A stretch of 64,000 nt of DNA from NCBI GenBank assembly GCA_018607135.1, contig JABBCA010000082.1, positions 1 through 64,000 of the forward strand, written 5' to 3'. The translations under genes were made by a program, and so were the position numbers. The notes under the pieces were generated by a model, which was not told the origin of the DNA, did no database searches, and was given only the letters and a program-made list of their open reading frames with translations. Positions 20,507 through 30,155 of this stretch are shown here, in pieces. The first letter of the stretch is position 1, and each line of letters starts with the position of its first letter. This DNA comes from Opitutales bacterium (GTDB taxonomy: Bacteria > Verrucomicrobiota > Verrucomicrobiia > Opitutales > Coraliomargaritaceae).

Positions 20507-21799
20507 TTAATACTCTTTCCAGTCTTTTGCTTCACCAGGAACTGCAGGCAGTTCATTTGGCATCTCGACTTCGCCGTTTTCAAAATCAAGAGCTGCAGGT
20601 GAGAGCGTAAAGTTGTAGTAAGGTGATTTCACATTTTCTGAAACGTCGACCCAACGTATCAATTTACCAGTATAAGCTGCCATACGGCCGGCAATCGCAC
20701 ACAGAGTCGCATCGGCAACCTCGCGAGAACGATTCATTGGTTCACCTTTACCACGCACACTCTTCAACAAGTCTACGTGCTCTTGAATAATACCTGAAGT
20801 ATGCGCGACAATAATTGGATCAATCTTCACCTCTTTACCAGAGACTTTCACACCGTTGATAAATCCCTTAGTGCCACGGAAGCTCTCGCCAACACGATTG
20901 TAGCAACCTGCGATTTGACGGCACTGACTGTGAATGTGAATGCCGTCCCCGTAATCCATATCGACGCTGAAGAAATCAAACTGATTGCCCCCCGCGACTT
21001 CGCGGCGCGCACAGCCTCCGTAACCGATGAAGGCCTTCGGCATACGTCCCATCAACCAATTCGTTACGTCTAACTGGTGGACGTGTTGCTCAACAATGTG
21101 GTCTCCCGACATCTCAGTAAAATTCAGCCAATTACGCGTAAGAAAGTCTGCATTACTCATTCCAGGCGTGCGAGTCGCCTTCCACAAGGTGCCCATATTC
21201 CATGAGATTGAGCCGCCCACAATGTCGCCAATCGCACCTGCGGCGACCTTAGCAGCCATTTCTAGATAGCTTTGTCGATGTCGACGCTGCGTGCCTGCAA
21301 CCACTGTTAACCCCTTTGATTTAGCGAGCTCACCGACTGCGATGACCTTACGTGCTCCGACTGGATCGACTGCAACAGGCTTCTCGATGAAACAATGCTT
21401 ACCTGCTTTCACGCAAGCTTCAAAATGAACAGGACGAAATGCCGGCGGTGTCGCCATCAACACCACTTCAGCATCGGAATTTGCTACCTTGTGATAGGCA
21501 TCGAAACCATAATGAACTTTAGAAGTATCCAGTTTATACCCACTCGCGACTTTCTCGACCCTATCTTGAAACGCATCGGCCAGTGCAACGACCTCGACTT
21601 CAATACCAAGAAGCCCTGCCGCTTCATGGAAGTTCCTCAATGCACCCCCACCACGGCCACCACATCCAATCAGCCCCACCTTAATCTTACTGGTATGGAT
21701 ACCACTCGCAGTTTGCGCTCCGAGTATATTAAATGAGGAAAGCGCGGCTGAGGATACCGCAGCGGCTTTAACAAAATCGCGTCGTGTTACGTTGTTCAT
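20507..21799 (-). CDS. Gfo/Idh/MocA family oxidoreductase, Tat-exported
   Basis: NAD(P)-dependent sugar dehydrogenase-type protein, 430 residues. A twin-arginine signal leads (NVTRRDFVKAAAVSSAALSS), then the Rossmann motif VGLIGCGGRGGGALRNF, and the family sequence GKHCFIEKPVAVDP with the catalytic-type EKP lysine. The C-terminal domain holds MSGDHIVEQHVHQLDVTNWL. Such Tat-exported versions are common in PVC bacteria and are linked to oxidation of sugars or glycosides. First gene after the two ThuA genes in the same direction; the four genes probably form one catabolic unit. Confidence 0.93.
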   Translation of the reverse strand: MNNVTRRDFVKAAAVSSAALSSFNILGAQTASGIHTSKIKVGLIGCGGRGGGALRNFHEAAGLLGIEVEVVALADAFQDRVEKVASGYKLDTSKVHYGFDAYHKVANSDAEVVLMATPPAFRPVHFEACVKAGKHCFIEKPVAVDPVGARKVIAVGELAKSKGLTVVAGTQRRHRQSYLEMAAKVAAGAIGDIVGGSISWNMGTLWKATRTPGMSNADFLTRNWLNFTEMSGDHIVEQHVHQLDVTNWLMGRMPKAFIGYGGCARREVAGGNQFDFFSVDMDYGDGIHIHSQCRQIAGCYNRVGESFRGTKGFINGVKVSGKEVKIDPIIVAHTSGIIQEHVDLLKSVRGKGEPMNRSREVADATLCAIAGRMAAYTGKLIRWVDVSENVKSPYYNFTLSPAALDFENGEVEMPNELPAVPGEAKDWKEY

Positions 21800-21820
21800 T
21801 TTGAATGTATTGGGGATTAA

Positions 21821-22627
21821 TTACTTAGAGGTTTTTAGATTCTCAGCTACAGGCCGACCTGCTGCCCAGAGGAAGCCACGAGTGAGCATCTGCATGTAGT
21901 TGGCCTCCATCATCGTTTCGTTGTGATGACCAATCGTGGTCGCAAATACACGTGTCTTATTTGGACCATAGTAACTCACCCAGATGTTCGGATGCAGGAC
22001 CCCATCTTTTTCAGATTTAGATTTCGCTAACACAGTCGTCTGAGGAAAGACCTTTTCAATAAAGTAGAGCTCTCCATTTGGAGTCGTCCAATTTTCCAAG
22101 CCCTTCATGACCTCATGCTCAGGCAATTCGATCTGCACTTCGAACGGATGCTTAGGGCCGTGCCGAGGTGTATGCACTCCACAGAACTCATACCAATCCT
22201 CGGCATTCGCCCCTTCACGGTAACTATGCATCGAGCAATGCACTAACACCGCTGGCACACCATCTAAATGAGGTTGAAGTATGCCAGCAATGTAATCCTC
22301 ATCACCAATCTGCGCAAAGCATTCATTATGGACGACGACATCGTAGCCCTTGGCCCAATCTGGGTTCTTGTAGAAATCCAAGAGGACATTCCCCGCCTTG
22401 GTGCGCTGATGTAAAAGGGTCCACTGCACACGCAGCCCAGTATGCGTATCAATCATCGCGGGGATCAACTCACGCTGTGTATCATAATCATGGCAGCAGC
22501 CCCCAGTAATCAACAAGGCCTTGATCTCTGGCTTAGGGGAACGTTTAGGCTTTGCCGAAAGACTTGCCGTAAGGACTGCAGTGATCCCTGCTAGAAGCAA
22601 AAAACGAGGCATTCGTAGAAACTTCAT
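21821..22627 (-). CDS. ThuA domain protein, exported (copy 1)
   Basis: 268 residues with an N-terminal signal segment ([17 protein letters not shown]). ThuA-like (type 1 glutamine amidotransferase-like fold) features: [21 protein letters not shown] at the start of the domain, [26 protein letters not shown] with the nucleophile-elbow-position Cys, and a C-terminal [14 protein letters not shown]. ThuA proteins in Rhizobium act on 3-keto-disaccharides; here it probably works with the oxidoreductase on a keto-sugar (inference from context). Lies 7 bp from the second ThuA gene. Confidence 0.9.
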   Translation of the reverse strand: MKFLRMPRFLLLAGITAVLTASLSAKPKRSPKPEIKALLITGGCCHDYDTQRELIPAMIDTHTGLRVQWTLLHQRTKAGNVLLDFYKNPDWAKGYDVVVHNECFAQIGDEDYIAGILQPHLDGVPAVLVHCSMHSYREGANAEDWYEFCGVHTPRHGPKHPFEVQIELPEHEVMKGLENWTTPNGELYFIEKVFPQTTVLAKSKSEKDGVLHPNIWVSYYGPNKTRVFATTIGHHNETMMEANYMQMLTRGFLWAAGRPVAENLKTSK

Positions 22628-22634
22628 AGTGGGG

Positions 22635-23549
22635 CTATTTCTGTTTAGGTTTGGGATAGTCTTGATTCAGTTCGAGGTCGGCATCAGTTGGCGTGCTTGA
22701 GGGCACACCCTTTTCGGGTATGTCTAGATGTGCGGTCCAGGCGATCGCATTGAGGACTGTTTTTCTAAAGTCATCTTGCTGCCAGTTCTTATGAAAGTGC
22801 CCACCTGTAAAACCAAAGCTACGTCCACCGTTCTCACGTTCGTAGGCCCAAGCCACTACTTGCTCTTTACCTGCTTTGACCTCCGCAAGAACCGTCGGAT
22901 TACTGACTCGGCCTGGATTATTGTCTTTGCGCTCTGTTAACGTTTCGAGCGGAGGTAGAGCCGATAGTATGGGGGTCACGCCTTTCATTTCTGGCTGAAA
23001 ACGCATGTGATAATACCACTCGTCGAGAATGCTAAACGGCTTTACACCATTTGCAATTGGGTGATCTGGAAAGACCGAGAACTCGGCGGTCCAATGTGGA
23101 TTGACCGACCACCCTACGGCAAAGTAACCGCCCAACCATTCAAGGAATTGCTCTCCCATCACTTCAGGTTCAACTTCAACTGCGAAGTGTAAGCATGAAA
23201 CGCCAACACCTTGATCGACCCAGTCCTGTATAGTTGCTTGGTGCGCTTTCGCCATGTGGTTCTTATACCCGTCACAATACATCACTATGGCGTCGGGCAT
23301 CGCATCCTCATCAACGATTTCGGGCCATGCGCCCTCAGTCACCACGGTTGCGTTCACTCCAAGGCCGCTCTCGTTCAGGCACTTGGCAAGTAGCATGGAG
23401 CCAGCACGGTGCTCATGTGCACCATAGCCATGGCTCTTCTTACCAGCTAAGAAGATAACCTCCTTGGTATCGTCCGAAGACTCTAAATGTAGTCCACAAC
23501 CACTGCTAAGGACTATGAAACAAAGAATCGCGGTTGATGAAGCTTTCAT
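22635..23549 (-). CDS. ThuA domain lipoprotein (copy 2)
   Basis: 304 residues, lipoprotein signal [14 protein letters not shown]. ThuA-type domain: [62 protein letters not shown] (Cys-His position), [36 protein letters not shown] near the end. Clearly diverged from the copy next to it, so the pair is probably an old duplication or two independently recruited members. Same strand and 7 bp from copy 1. Role inferred as periplasmic sugar processing. Confidence 0.9.
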   Translation of the reverse strand: MKASSTAILCFIVLSSGCGLHLESSDDTKEVIFLAGKKSHGYGAHEHRAGSMLLAKCLNESGLGVNATVVTEGAWPEIVDEDAMPDAIVMYCDGYKNHMAKAHQATIQDWVDQGVGVSCLHFAVEVEPEVMGEQFLEWLGGYFAVGWSVNPHWTAEFSVFPDHPIANGVKPFSILDEWYYHMRFQPEMKGVTPILSALPPLETLTERKDNNPGRVSNPTVLAEVKAGKEQVVAWAYERENGGRSFGFTGGHFHKNWQQDDFRKTVLNAIAWTAHLDIPEKGVPSSTPTDADLELNQDYPKPKQK

Positions 23550-23579
23550 GAGTAACTGATTTTATTAACGATTAAAGTG

Positions 23580-24431
23580 TTATAATGATTTCCACGTTTC
23601 TTGCAGAAATTGAATACCCTCTACTGAGATCTGTCTTGGGCTGTCATAGAGCTTACGCCAGATTGAGGTCGCTTTAGCAAGCACCTCATTATCCGAAGTA
23701 AAGCTCTCTATCACGATATCTCCTTGATAGTGGATCGCTTTTAACGCAGCGAGCACACTCGACCAATCGACTTGGTCCTCACCGATCAATCCACGGTGAC
23801 TGGCGCTAGCATGAACATGCCCAATGTGATCCGCCGCCGCCATAATGGCCGCCGCAGAGTCCGCTTCCTCGATATTCATATGAAACGTGTCCACGTGTAT
23901 TTTCAACGCAGGACTTCCGACTCGCTCGATTAGATCAGTCGCTTGTGCGAGTGTGTTAATACAATCCGTCTCAAATCGATTTAAAGGCTCAATTGCGATA
24001 ATGAGGCCCGCGGCTTCCGCTTGTTTGCACAGGGGCTTCAAGTTTTCAGTAATTAGATTGAGTTGCGCCTCTCTTTCTTCTGCTGAGTAGCGATCCGCGT
24101 GCCCAGTCTCTGAATAAAAAGGACCACATACCACCTTCGAACCCAGTTGCTCCGCAAGCACGATCAACTCACTGATAAACTGAATAGAGTGTTGCTGCTC
24201 CTCGGCAGTGCCACGCAAGTCTCGGCCTGGAACCATCGCGCCACAAACGATGGGCCGTTCCATATTTGCAGTCTTTAGGGCGTCCACGACCTTGGATGCT
24301 GTGATACCGCTGACATCGACAATTGCCAATTCGATGACGTCCGCACCGTAAGACTTGAATTCTTGAATCAAGGGTATGTCCGCATCGGAAAAACCAGTGC
24401 TCACGAGAAATGTGTTGAGGCCGAATCGCAT
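23580..24431 (-). CDS. Sugar phosphate isomerase/epimerase (D-tagatose/psicose 3-epimerase-like)
   Basis: A 283-residue TIM-barrel enzyme. The four metal-ligand positions of the ketose 3-epimerase group can be seen: IAIEPLNRFETDCIN (Glu), IHVDTFHMNIEE (Asp, His), IGHVHASASHRG (His) and DIVIESFT (Glu). The N-terminal MRFGLNTFLVSTGFSDADI fits the family. Likely epimerises a free ketose. First gene of the leftward sugar cluster, 99 bp from the divergent PAS-AraC regulator, which presumably controls it. Confidence 0.9.
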   Translation of the reverse strand: MRFGLNTFLVSTGFSDADIPLIQEFKSYGADVIELAIVDVSGITASKVVDALKTANMERPIVCGAMVPGRDLRGTAEEQQHSIQFISELIVLAEQLGSKVVCGPFYSETGHADRYSAEEREAQLNLITENLKPLCKQAEAAGLIIAIEPLNRFETDCINTLAQATDLIERVGSPALKIHVDTFHMNIEEADSAAAIMAAADHIGHVHASASHRGLIGEDQVDWSSVLAALKAIHYQGDIVIESFTSDNEVLAKATSIWRKLYDSPRQISVEGIQFLQETWKSL

Positions 24432-24530
24432 GGGGTAAAATCAGTAGTCAGCTAAAATAACATATTTACAGCTTTGAACCTTGGAAATAATCAGCATTTT
24501 TGTGTATAAAATCGGCATCACATACAAATT
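24432..24530. promoter_or_regulatory. Divergent promoter region of the sugar cluster and its AraC regulator
   Basis: 99 bp, AT-rich, between two divergent start codons. TGTATAAAAT near 24501 and AAATAACATATT near 24450 are plausible -10-type elements for opposite directions. A CAGCATTTT...ATCGGCATC pair could be the half-sites of an operator. I cannot fix the sites by eye. Confidence 0.4.
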
Positions 24531-25274
24531 ATGGCTAACTCAGTGACTCAGGCTCCCAATCGTGAAGACATCGACCCCAATAGTATCCTCGCACTCTTTT
24601 CAGGCTTGGGTGACATTTATTTCTTCATGAAAGATACCACAGGCCGCTTTCTTGGAGGCAATCAACTACAACTCAAAAAACTCGGCTTAAATTCAGAGCA
24701 GGAACTCATCGGTAAGACGGATTTCGACTTTTTTCCCAGCTATATGATCAGTCACTATGCCGAAGACGATGCGCAGGTGATACAAACTGAGACACCGATC
24801 CTTCGTCGTGTTGAATTGGTCGCAAATACCGACGGCTCCGTTTCCTGGTATATCACCAGTAAATTCCCACTCTACAATCGCAAGGGCGATTGCATCGGTA
24901 TCGTTGGCTACATGCGTGACTTCGAGCAAAGTGACGATGCGTGGCAGCCCTACCGCAGAATGAATGCAGCCGTTGAGTATATCAATCAGCACTACAGCGA
25001 AGCCATCGAAATTGAGCAGCTCGCCAAAGTCGCGAGCCTATCAATCAGTCAATTTGAACGTCGATTCCGCAAGGTGTTTGAACAAACCCCAACACGGTTC
25101 CTCATCCGCTACCGACTCACACGAGCCAGTCAGATACTGATGCATAGTGATGAGTCCATCAGTCAAATCGCTCAAAACGTAGGCTTCTACGACCACAGTC
25201 ATTTCACCCGTGAGTTTCGAAAGCTATTTGGTTTAGCGCCAGGACGCTACCGCCGAGAACACCAGCAAAAATAA
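24531..25274 (+). CDS. PAS domain AraC-family transcriptional regulator
   Basis: 247 residues. Residues 15-130 are a PAS sensor (DIYFFMKDTTGRFLGGNQ, ELIGKTDFDFFP, WYITSKFPLYNRKGDCIGIVGYMRD). Residues 140-245 are an AraC DNA-binding pair of helix-turn-helices (IEQLAKVASLSISQFERRFRK and ISQIAQNVGFYDHSHFTREF, ending FGLAPGRYR). Position divergent to the epimerase-ThuA-Gfo/Idh genes suggests it responds to a sugar-related signal and activates them. The PAS ligand cannot be inferred. Confidence 0.93.
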   Translation: MANSVTQAPNREDIDPNSILALFSGLGDIYFFMKDTTGRFLGGNQLQLKKLGLNSEQELIGKTDFDFFPSYMISHYAEDDAQVIQTETPILRRVELVANTDGSVSWYITSKFPLYNRKGDCIGIVGYMRDFEQSDDAWQPYRRMNAAVEYINQHYSEAIEIEQLAKVASLSISQFERRFRKVFEQTPTRFLIRYRLTRASQILMHSDESISQIAQNVGFYDHSHFTREFRKLFGLAPGRYRREHQQK

Positions 25275-25406
25275 GAGCTGATGTCGATTCAAGTGACGCA
25301 GAGCCTCAAAGAAGCAAGAACGTTCCTGTCCTTGTCGCGACAAGTGTATCCTAAACCCGACGAACAAAAATGTCCGCCCCCCCTAATCCTACTCTGACCA
25401 GCAGCC

Positions 25407-26204
25407 CTATGTGTCCGCAAGAGGAGTGACCAAATAGTGCATGCCATGCAAACGCTTACGAATGCGTAACACCCCTGCCAGCATCCCCCAAGCATCTCGT
25501 AATGGATGCACTTTTCCACCTGGCATTTCTGACCACGTAATCGGCACTTCTTGTATATGGACATGATTGGCAGCCAGTGCGACCAATAGTTCGACATCAA
25601 AGACAAAGCCTCGCTCATAAAGCTTGTCGGCTACCGCTCGATAACTGGCAGCAGGCACCACCTTCAAGCCACACTGTGTATCTAAAAGTTTAATACCTAG
25701 TAAGCTGCGGACCATTGATGTAAACAAGGTAAAAGAAACCGCACGCCCGAGCGGCCTCCGCACAGGGTTTTGCGAGGAGTTTTTACGCACCCCAATCACA
25801 GCGCCCTCACGTTCACTGGACTGCGCTTCGCGCAACAGGTGTATCACAGTAGCCGCATTGATCGCACCGTCCGCATCCACGAAGGCAAACCACTTAGCAT
25901 CTGCATTTCGATCCCATGCTTGATAGATCGCGCCACCTTTCCGATAGCGTTGCGAACACGTAATCAATTCGAGATCAGCATACCGTGTAGAGAATTGAGC
26001 CACCAGTTCTTTGAGTTGACTCACCTCTTCCTGCGCAGACCCATCATCAGCAATGACCCAACGAACTGATAGATCCGAATCTGCTAAGGCCTGCGCCATC
26101 TGTGGCCCAAACTGCCTTAAACGAGACGCATCGTTCCATACTGGAGTGACTAATAAAATGCTGGGGGATGTGGACACACGATGAATAAATAGCGCCTGAC
26201 TCAT
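25407..26204 (-). CDS. Family 2 glycosyltransferase (dolichyl-phosphate-sugar synthase-like)
   Basis: 265 residues from ATG 26204 (a GTG at 26234 is an alternative). GT2 fold: SILLVTPVWNDASRLRQF, VRWVIADDGSAQEE (nucleotide-binding Asp), FAFVDADGAIN (DxD metal site), LDTQCGLKVVPA and the C-terminal EVPITWSEMPGGKVHPLRD motif typical of polyprenyl-phosphate sugar transferases. It presumably makes a lipid-linked sugar. Divergent partner is the TIGR03663-like membrane transferase, which would use such a donor. Confidence 0.88.
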   Translation of the reverse strand: MSQALFIHRVSTSPSILLVTPVWNDASRLRQFGPQMAQALADSDLSVRWVIADDGSAQEEVSQLKELVAQFSTRYADLELITCSQRYRKGGAIYQAWDRNADAKWFAFVDADGAINAATVIHLLREAQSSEREGAVIGVRKNSSQNPVRRPLGRAVSFTLFTSMVRSLLGIKLLDTQCGLKVVPAASYRAVADKLYERGFVFDVELLVALAANHVHIQEVPITWSEMPGGKVHPLRDAWGMLAGVLRIRKRLHGMHYLVTPLADT

Positions 26205-26264
26205 CTCATCAACGGCAAAGAAGGTTGCAGCCACCTAAAAAGCATTATCCACTAATGCACACTG

Positions 26265-27782
26265 ATGCTTCGACGCCCCCACATCCTCTGCGTATGGCTT
26301 GGAATCGTAATCCTAGCAGCCTATCTACGTCTGAACGACTTAGGGCAAAGGCCAATGCACGCCGACGAGGCCACAGGTGCGCGAATTTTATCTCAACGGA
26401 TTGAGAATAATCATTACGAGTTCAACCCGCAGCACTTCCACGGCCCACTGCTCAGCTTAAGCTCTCAAGCCATTAGTCAGATCGCAGGCGAGAGCAGTTG
26501 GCAAACCCTCAGCAAGCAAACGCTACGCATGGGTCCTGCACTTACGGGCATTCTACTGGTGCTCACCCCACTGCTTTGGCAGCGCAAAATTGGAGCGCCT
26601 GCCGCGCTCACCACTGCGGCACTGTTAGCCACCTCTCCGCTTTTCGTGTATTACAATCGAATGTATATCCATGAGAGCCTACTCTTGCTGCTCGCTATGC
26701 TGACCCTGCCTGCAGTATTTAAGCTCGTCGAAAAGCCCCACTGGCGAACCGCCACACTCACTGGACTGGGTATGGGATTAATGTTCGCGACCAAGGAGAC
26801 CTTTGCCATCTCAATCGTGGCATGGCTTATCGCCACAGCCGTATACTTAGTAGTCAGGCAATGCCAATGGATTGAGCCAAAGAACACTTCGCTCCCCATC
26901 AAAGAGTATCTCATTTCTGCGCTGATTATTAGTTTCGTCGCAGCAGTGAGCTCGAGCTTCTTTTACAGCAACGGCTTTCGTTCGTTCGATGGCGTTGTCG
27001 ACGCAATTCGAACTTACTTCATTTACGAAACCACGGCAGGGCACGAAAAAGCACTCAACTACTACTTACACTTCCTCATCTGGCCCAAGCACCTCATGGG
27101 TAATTGGTGGAGTGAAGGGTTCATTGCCCTACTCGCAATCGTCAGTGCAGCCATTTGTATTCGCTGCCGTGCGCAGCGCGGAGTGATCCTCTACATCGTT
27201 ATCGCGACCGTAGCACACTTCATTATATACAGTCTGATCAGCTACAAGACCCCCTGGCTAATGCTAGTCCCTTGGGCACATGCTTGCTTACTCGCAGGGC
27301 TCGCAGCTCGGTCATTTATCGGCCACAAGGTCGCGACCAGCATCTTTACACTGATCTTACTACTAGGCTTAAGCTATCAAACCCAACAGAGCCTCCAAGC
27401 CAGCGGCCGCCTCGCAAACGACAGTCGCAACCCCTACGCTTATGTGCCTACCAGTAATGATATGGAAAGCTTACAGGAATGGCTCAAACAACTTTCACCA
27501 CAGACACAAACACTAGAACCCATCACCGTCATCGGCAGTGACTACTGGCCACTGCCCTGGTATCTCAAGAATTTCGCAAGCATTGGCTACTGGCCGGAAT
27601 GGGATGAGGCGACCATGAACGCTCCACTGGTGTTTGCGATGCCAGCTCAGATGAGTGCGGTAGAGCTCGCATTACAAGAGACGCACGTGGCCTTACCACG
27701 CTCCCTACGTGCGAATGTCTCGATCACACTTTTCCTACGCAACGACATTTGGGATCAATGGACACAGACCGAGCATGACTGA
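26265..27782 (+). CDS. TIGR03663-like membrane glycosyltransferase (PMT/ArnT type)
   Basis: 505-residue multispanning protein. The acidic DE motif of GT-C enzymes appears at the first periplasmic loop (RPMHADEATGARIL), followed by FHGPLLSL, and about 9-11 hydrophobic helices. FVYYNRMYIHESLLLLLAML and YKTPWLMLVPWAHACLLAG match the TIGR03663 (flippase-associated Agl23-like) pattern. It probably transfers a sugar from a polyprenyl carrier outside the cytoplasm. The apbE start overlaps its last codons. Confidence 0.85.
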   Translation: MLRRPHILCVWLGIVILAAYLRLNDLGQRPMHADEATGARILSQRIENNHYEFNPQHFHGPLLSLSSQAISQIAGESSWQTLSKQTLRMGPALTGILLVLTPLLWQRKIGAPAALTTAALLATSPLFVYYNRMYIHESLLLLLAMLTLPAVFKLVEKPHWRTATLTGLGMGLMFATKETFAISIVAWLIATAVYLVVRQCQWIEPKNTSLPIKEYLISALIISFVAAVSSSFFYSNGFRSFDGVVDAIRTYFIYETTAGHEKALNYYLHFLIWPKHLMGNWWSEGFIALLAIVSAAICIRCRAQRGVILYIVIATVAHFIIYSLISYKTPWLMLVPWAHACLLAGLAARSFIGHKVATSIFTLILLLGLSYQTQQSLQASGRLANDSRNPYAYVPTSNDMESLQEWLKQLSPQTQTLEPITVIGSDYWPLPWYLKNFASIGYWPEWDEATMNAPLVFAMPAQMSAVELALQETHVALPRSLRANVSITLFLRNDIWDQWTQTEHD

Positions 27783-28590
27783 ACCACACACATTTAAACA
27801 TGAAGCGATGAAAACCATCTTCACGTTTCGAATACTGTGCGAAGATATACAACTCGCTCAAGATGTAGCCCACGCAAGTATCGCACTCCTAGACGAAATT
27901 GAAAATACCTTAAGCCGTTACATTGAAGGTAACGATATCTGGCTCATCAACCATATGCAGGCTAACGAGACTCGACTCTTGAGCGAGCATTGCTATGAGT
28001 GCTTACGACTCGCGCTGGAAGCTTATGTTCAAACGGCAGGACTCTTCGACATCACTTTAGGGCAGCAAATCGAACATCAAAAAAATGCGCTTGAAGGTCC
28101 GCCCCCCGCACTGAGCGGACAACTCATGGTCGATCCAGACAAGCCTGCGGTCCACTGCGTTGAAGCAGGCCGCGAAATTGACCTAGGTGGTATTGGCAAA
28201 GGCTACGCCCTCGATCAAGTCAAAGACTTGATGCAAGAATGGGGCATTGAGTCTGCCCTTCTTTCTGCGGGTAGCAGCACCCAACTCGCCTTTGGTCCTA
28301 CTGGCTGGAATATCGAGCTTCAAGGCGACCACAGTGCCCTTAATTTTGAACTCAAGAACCAAGCACTCTCTGCATCTGGAACGGGCATTCAAGGCAGTCA
28401 CATCGTCTCACCGCGCGAAGTAACTACCGATTACCAATACAAGCGCATCTGGTGCCTCGAAGCGAACGCTACCTTTGCCGATGCTTGGTCCACCGCGATT
28501 ATGCTAATGGACAAAAAAGAGCTCCATTCGCTATCAACAAATGGAGCCCTTATCTTTGTAGAGAAAAATCAGAAAATTACTAAATTATAG
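27775..28590 (+). CDS. apbE: FAD:protein FMN transferase (ApbE family)
   Basis: 271 residues. ApbE enzymes attach FMN through a phosphodiester to Ser/Thr of target flavoproteins such as NqrB/C and RnfG. Seen: an FTFRILCEDIQLAQDVAHAS start, NTLSRYIEGNDIWLIN, the central DLGGIGKGYALDQVKDL motif, the SALLSAGSSTQLAFG segment and the C-terminal TFADAWSTAIML. No lipoprotein signal is visible, unlike many ApbE, suggesting a cytoplasmic form or another export route. Start ATG 27775 overlaps the upstream gene by 8 bp. Confidence 0.9.
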   Translation: MTEPHTFKHEAMKTIFTFRILCEDIQLAQDVAHASIALLDEIENTLSRYIEGNDIWLINHMQANETRLLSEHCYECLRLALEAYVQTAGLFDITLGQQIEHQKNALEGPPPALSGQLMVDPDKPAVHCVEAGREIDLGGIGKGYALDQVKDLMQEWGIESALLSAGSSTQLAFGPTGWNIELQGDHSALNFELKNQALSASGTGIQGSHIVSPREVTTDYQYKRIWCLEANATFADAWSTAIMLMDKKELHSLSTNGALIFVEKNQKITKL

Positions 28591-28595
28591 GGGGC

Positions 28596-30125
28596 TTAGT
28601 AAGCGGATAGATCCCAAGGCTTCGTATCATTGGTCTCACCAGTCATTTCCAACCAACTAGTAATCGTATAATTACCGCCGCCAAGTTGAATGCTAGCTAA
28701 AGCTTCGTCGTAGTGAAAGTTACCATTACCAGTCATTGTCGCGGTGAATCCTACGACACCTCCCATGACTTCGCCTGCTCTACCTCCACCTTTCACTTCT
28801 ACATCTGCATTGGGAGCATACACTGCTGAATAAAGCTCCCCATTACCAGAGATTTTGATGGTTTGTGAAGCGACTTCATCGTCACCGCTATACGAATCAG
28901 CAGCAGTGCCAAACACCTTGAAATTTTCAGGTAAACCACTGGGATTAGAAACTCCGTTACCTGCAATCGTGACATCGTCTGCAGTATAAATGGTAGCAGC
29001 GCTATCGCCGTTCCAACTAGTCAGTGCCGCTCGCTCCGTAGCTGATAACGCATTAAACATATCAGCAGTAATACTACCTCCAGCGTAAGTATCTCTACGA
29101 CCCAAATCGCCCACTGGAACCGCGTAGCCAGTATTATCATCCATCAAAAAGATACCTCCACTAAGCGAAAGGTCACCACTCATTTGAATCTCTACATTAC
29201 CTACGATGTAGAGCGCATCTGTATTACCAGTTAATCGAATCGAATCAATTGATACCACTTTTGCAGGTAGACTAGGATCCGTCTCACCGATAATTATAGT
29301 TCCATTAGTAATCGCCCCGAGTGAGACATCCACAGAATTAGTGGTGTCTACGATTGGAAAATCTGCATAAAAATCATCGCGGGTGGTTTGCCCATTACCA
29401 TAGATATCCGTAATCGAGCCCTGCGCTCCGACATTAATCGTGTTACCTTCACTCACATTTGCATTACCAGTGATATCACCGTTTCCAATGTTAATCACAG
29501 CACCTACCGCGGTATTTATGTTATCACTGGAAGCGACGATATTATCACTCCGATTGATATTCGCATTCGCCACACCATAATCATCCGGAACAGTAACTGG
29601 GTTATACTCATTATACGCACCATAGTTCGAATTGTAGCTATCCAAAGTAACATTGTTGCCATTAAAAACAATACCATTAACAGCGGCAAAACCACTTTCA
29701 AAAGGAAAAAAGCCAGCCTTAATGTCCACGCGAACTTGCTTAACGACATCCCCACCGGGGTGCCCTGAGATCACACCTTCGGCGTAGATAGTAGGCGTGC
29801 TGGAACTCGGATTCAATACGATTGCTTTAATGTCTCCAGAGTAGGCTTCGTCGACAAGATAGTTGGATACGGAAACCACGCCCGTGCTCGCCCCTGAGAT
29901 GGTCCCATCGGAAAGTTGTTGGATGCAAATCTCTACCCCAGATTCCGCCAAATTCAAAGTCGACGAATACAAGGTTGAACGGACTGCTGCCTTATACTCA
30001 TTACTTGCTAGTTTCAGAAAAGTAACTGCAAATGCCCCAATCATAAACGAAAAGATGACTGCTGTAATTAAAGCAGACCCTCTTTCGGAACTCCTACCAT
30101 ATATATGTGTTCTGTGTTTTCTCAT
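28596..30125 (-). CDS. PilX-like pilus assembly protein with large C-terminal domain (cassette 1)
   Basis: 509 residues. N-terminus has a basic leader then RGSALITAVIFSFMIGAFAVTFLKLA, the PilX-N type membrane helix without a classical G-FTLxE site. The rest is low-complexity, beta-rich and rich in Asn, Gly, Thr and Val (INIGNGDITGNANVSEG, TIKISGNGELYSAVYAPNADV), probably a surface-exposed beta-helical domain. Third gene of a V-W-X like pseudopilin cassette. Likely a minor pilin or tip component; adhesion is inference. Confidence 0.8.
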   Translation of the reverse strand: MRKHRTHIYGRSSERGSALITAVIFSFMIGAFAVTFLKLASNEYKAAVRSTLYSSTLNLAESGVEICIQQLSDGTISGASTGVVSVSNYLVDEAYSGDIKAIVLNPSSSTPTIYAEGVISGHPGGDVVKQVRVDIKAGFFPFESGFAAVNGIVFNGNNVTLDSYNSNYGAYNEYNPVTVPDDYGVANANINRSDNIVASSDNINTAVGAVINIGNGDITGNANVSEGNTINVGAQGSITDIYGNGQTTRDDFYADFPIVDTTNSVDVSLGAITNGTIIIGETDPSLPAKVVSIDSIRLTGNTDALYIVGNVEIQMSGDLSLSGGIFLMDDNTGYAVPVGDLGRRDTYAGGSITADMFNALSATERAALTSWNGDSAATIYTADDVTIAGNGVSNPSGLPENFKVFGTAADSYSGDDEVASQTIKISGNGELYSAVYAPNADVEVKGGGRAGEVMGGVVGFTATMTGNGNFHYDEALASIQLGGGNYTITSWLEMTGETNDTKPWDLSAY

Positions 30126-30155
30126 ATTTCCTCCTTAGTTCTTTATAAATAGTTC

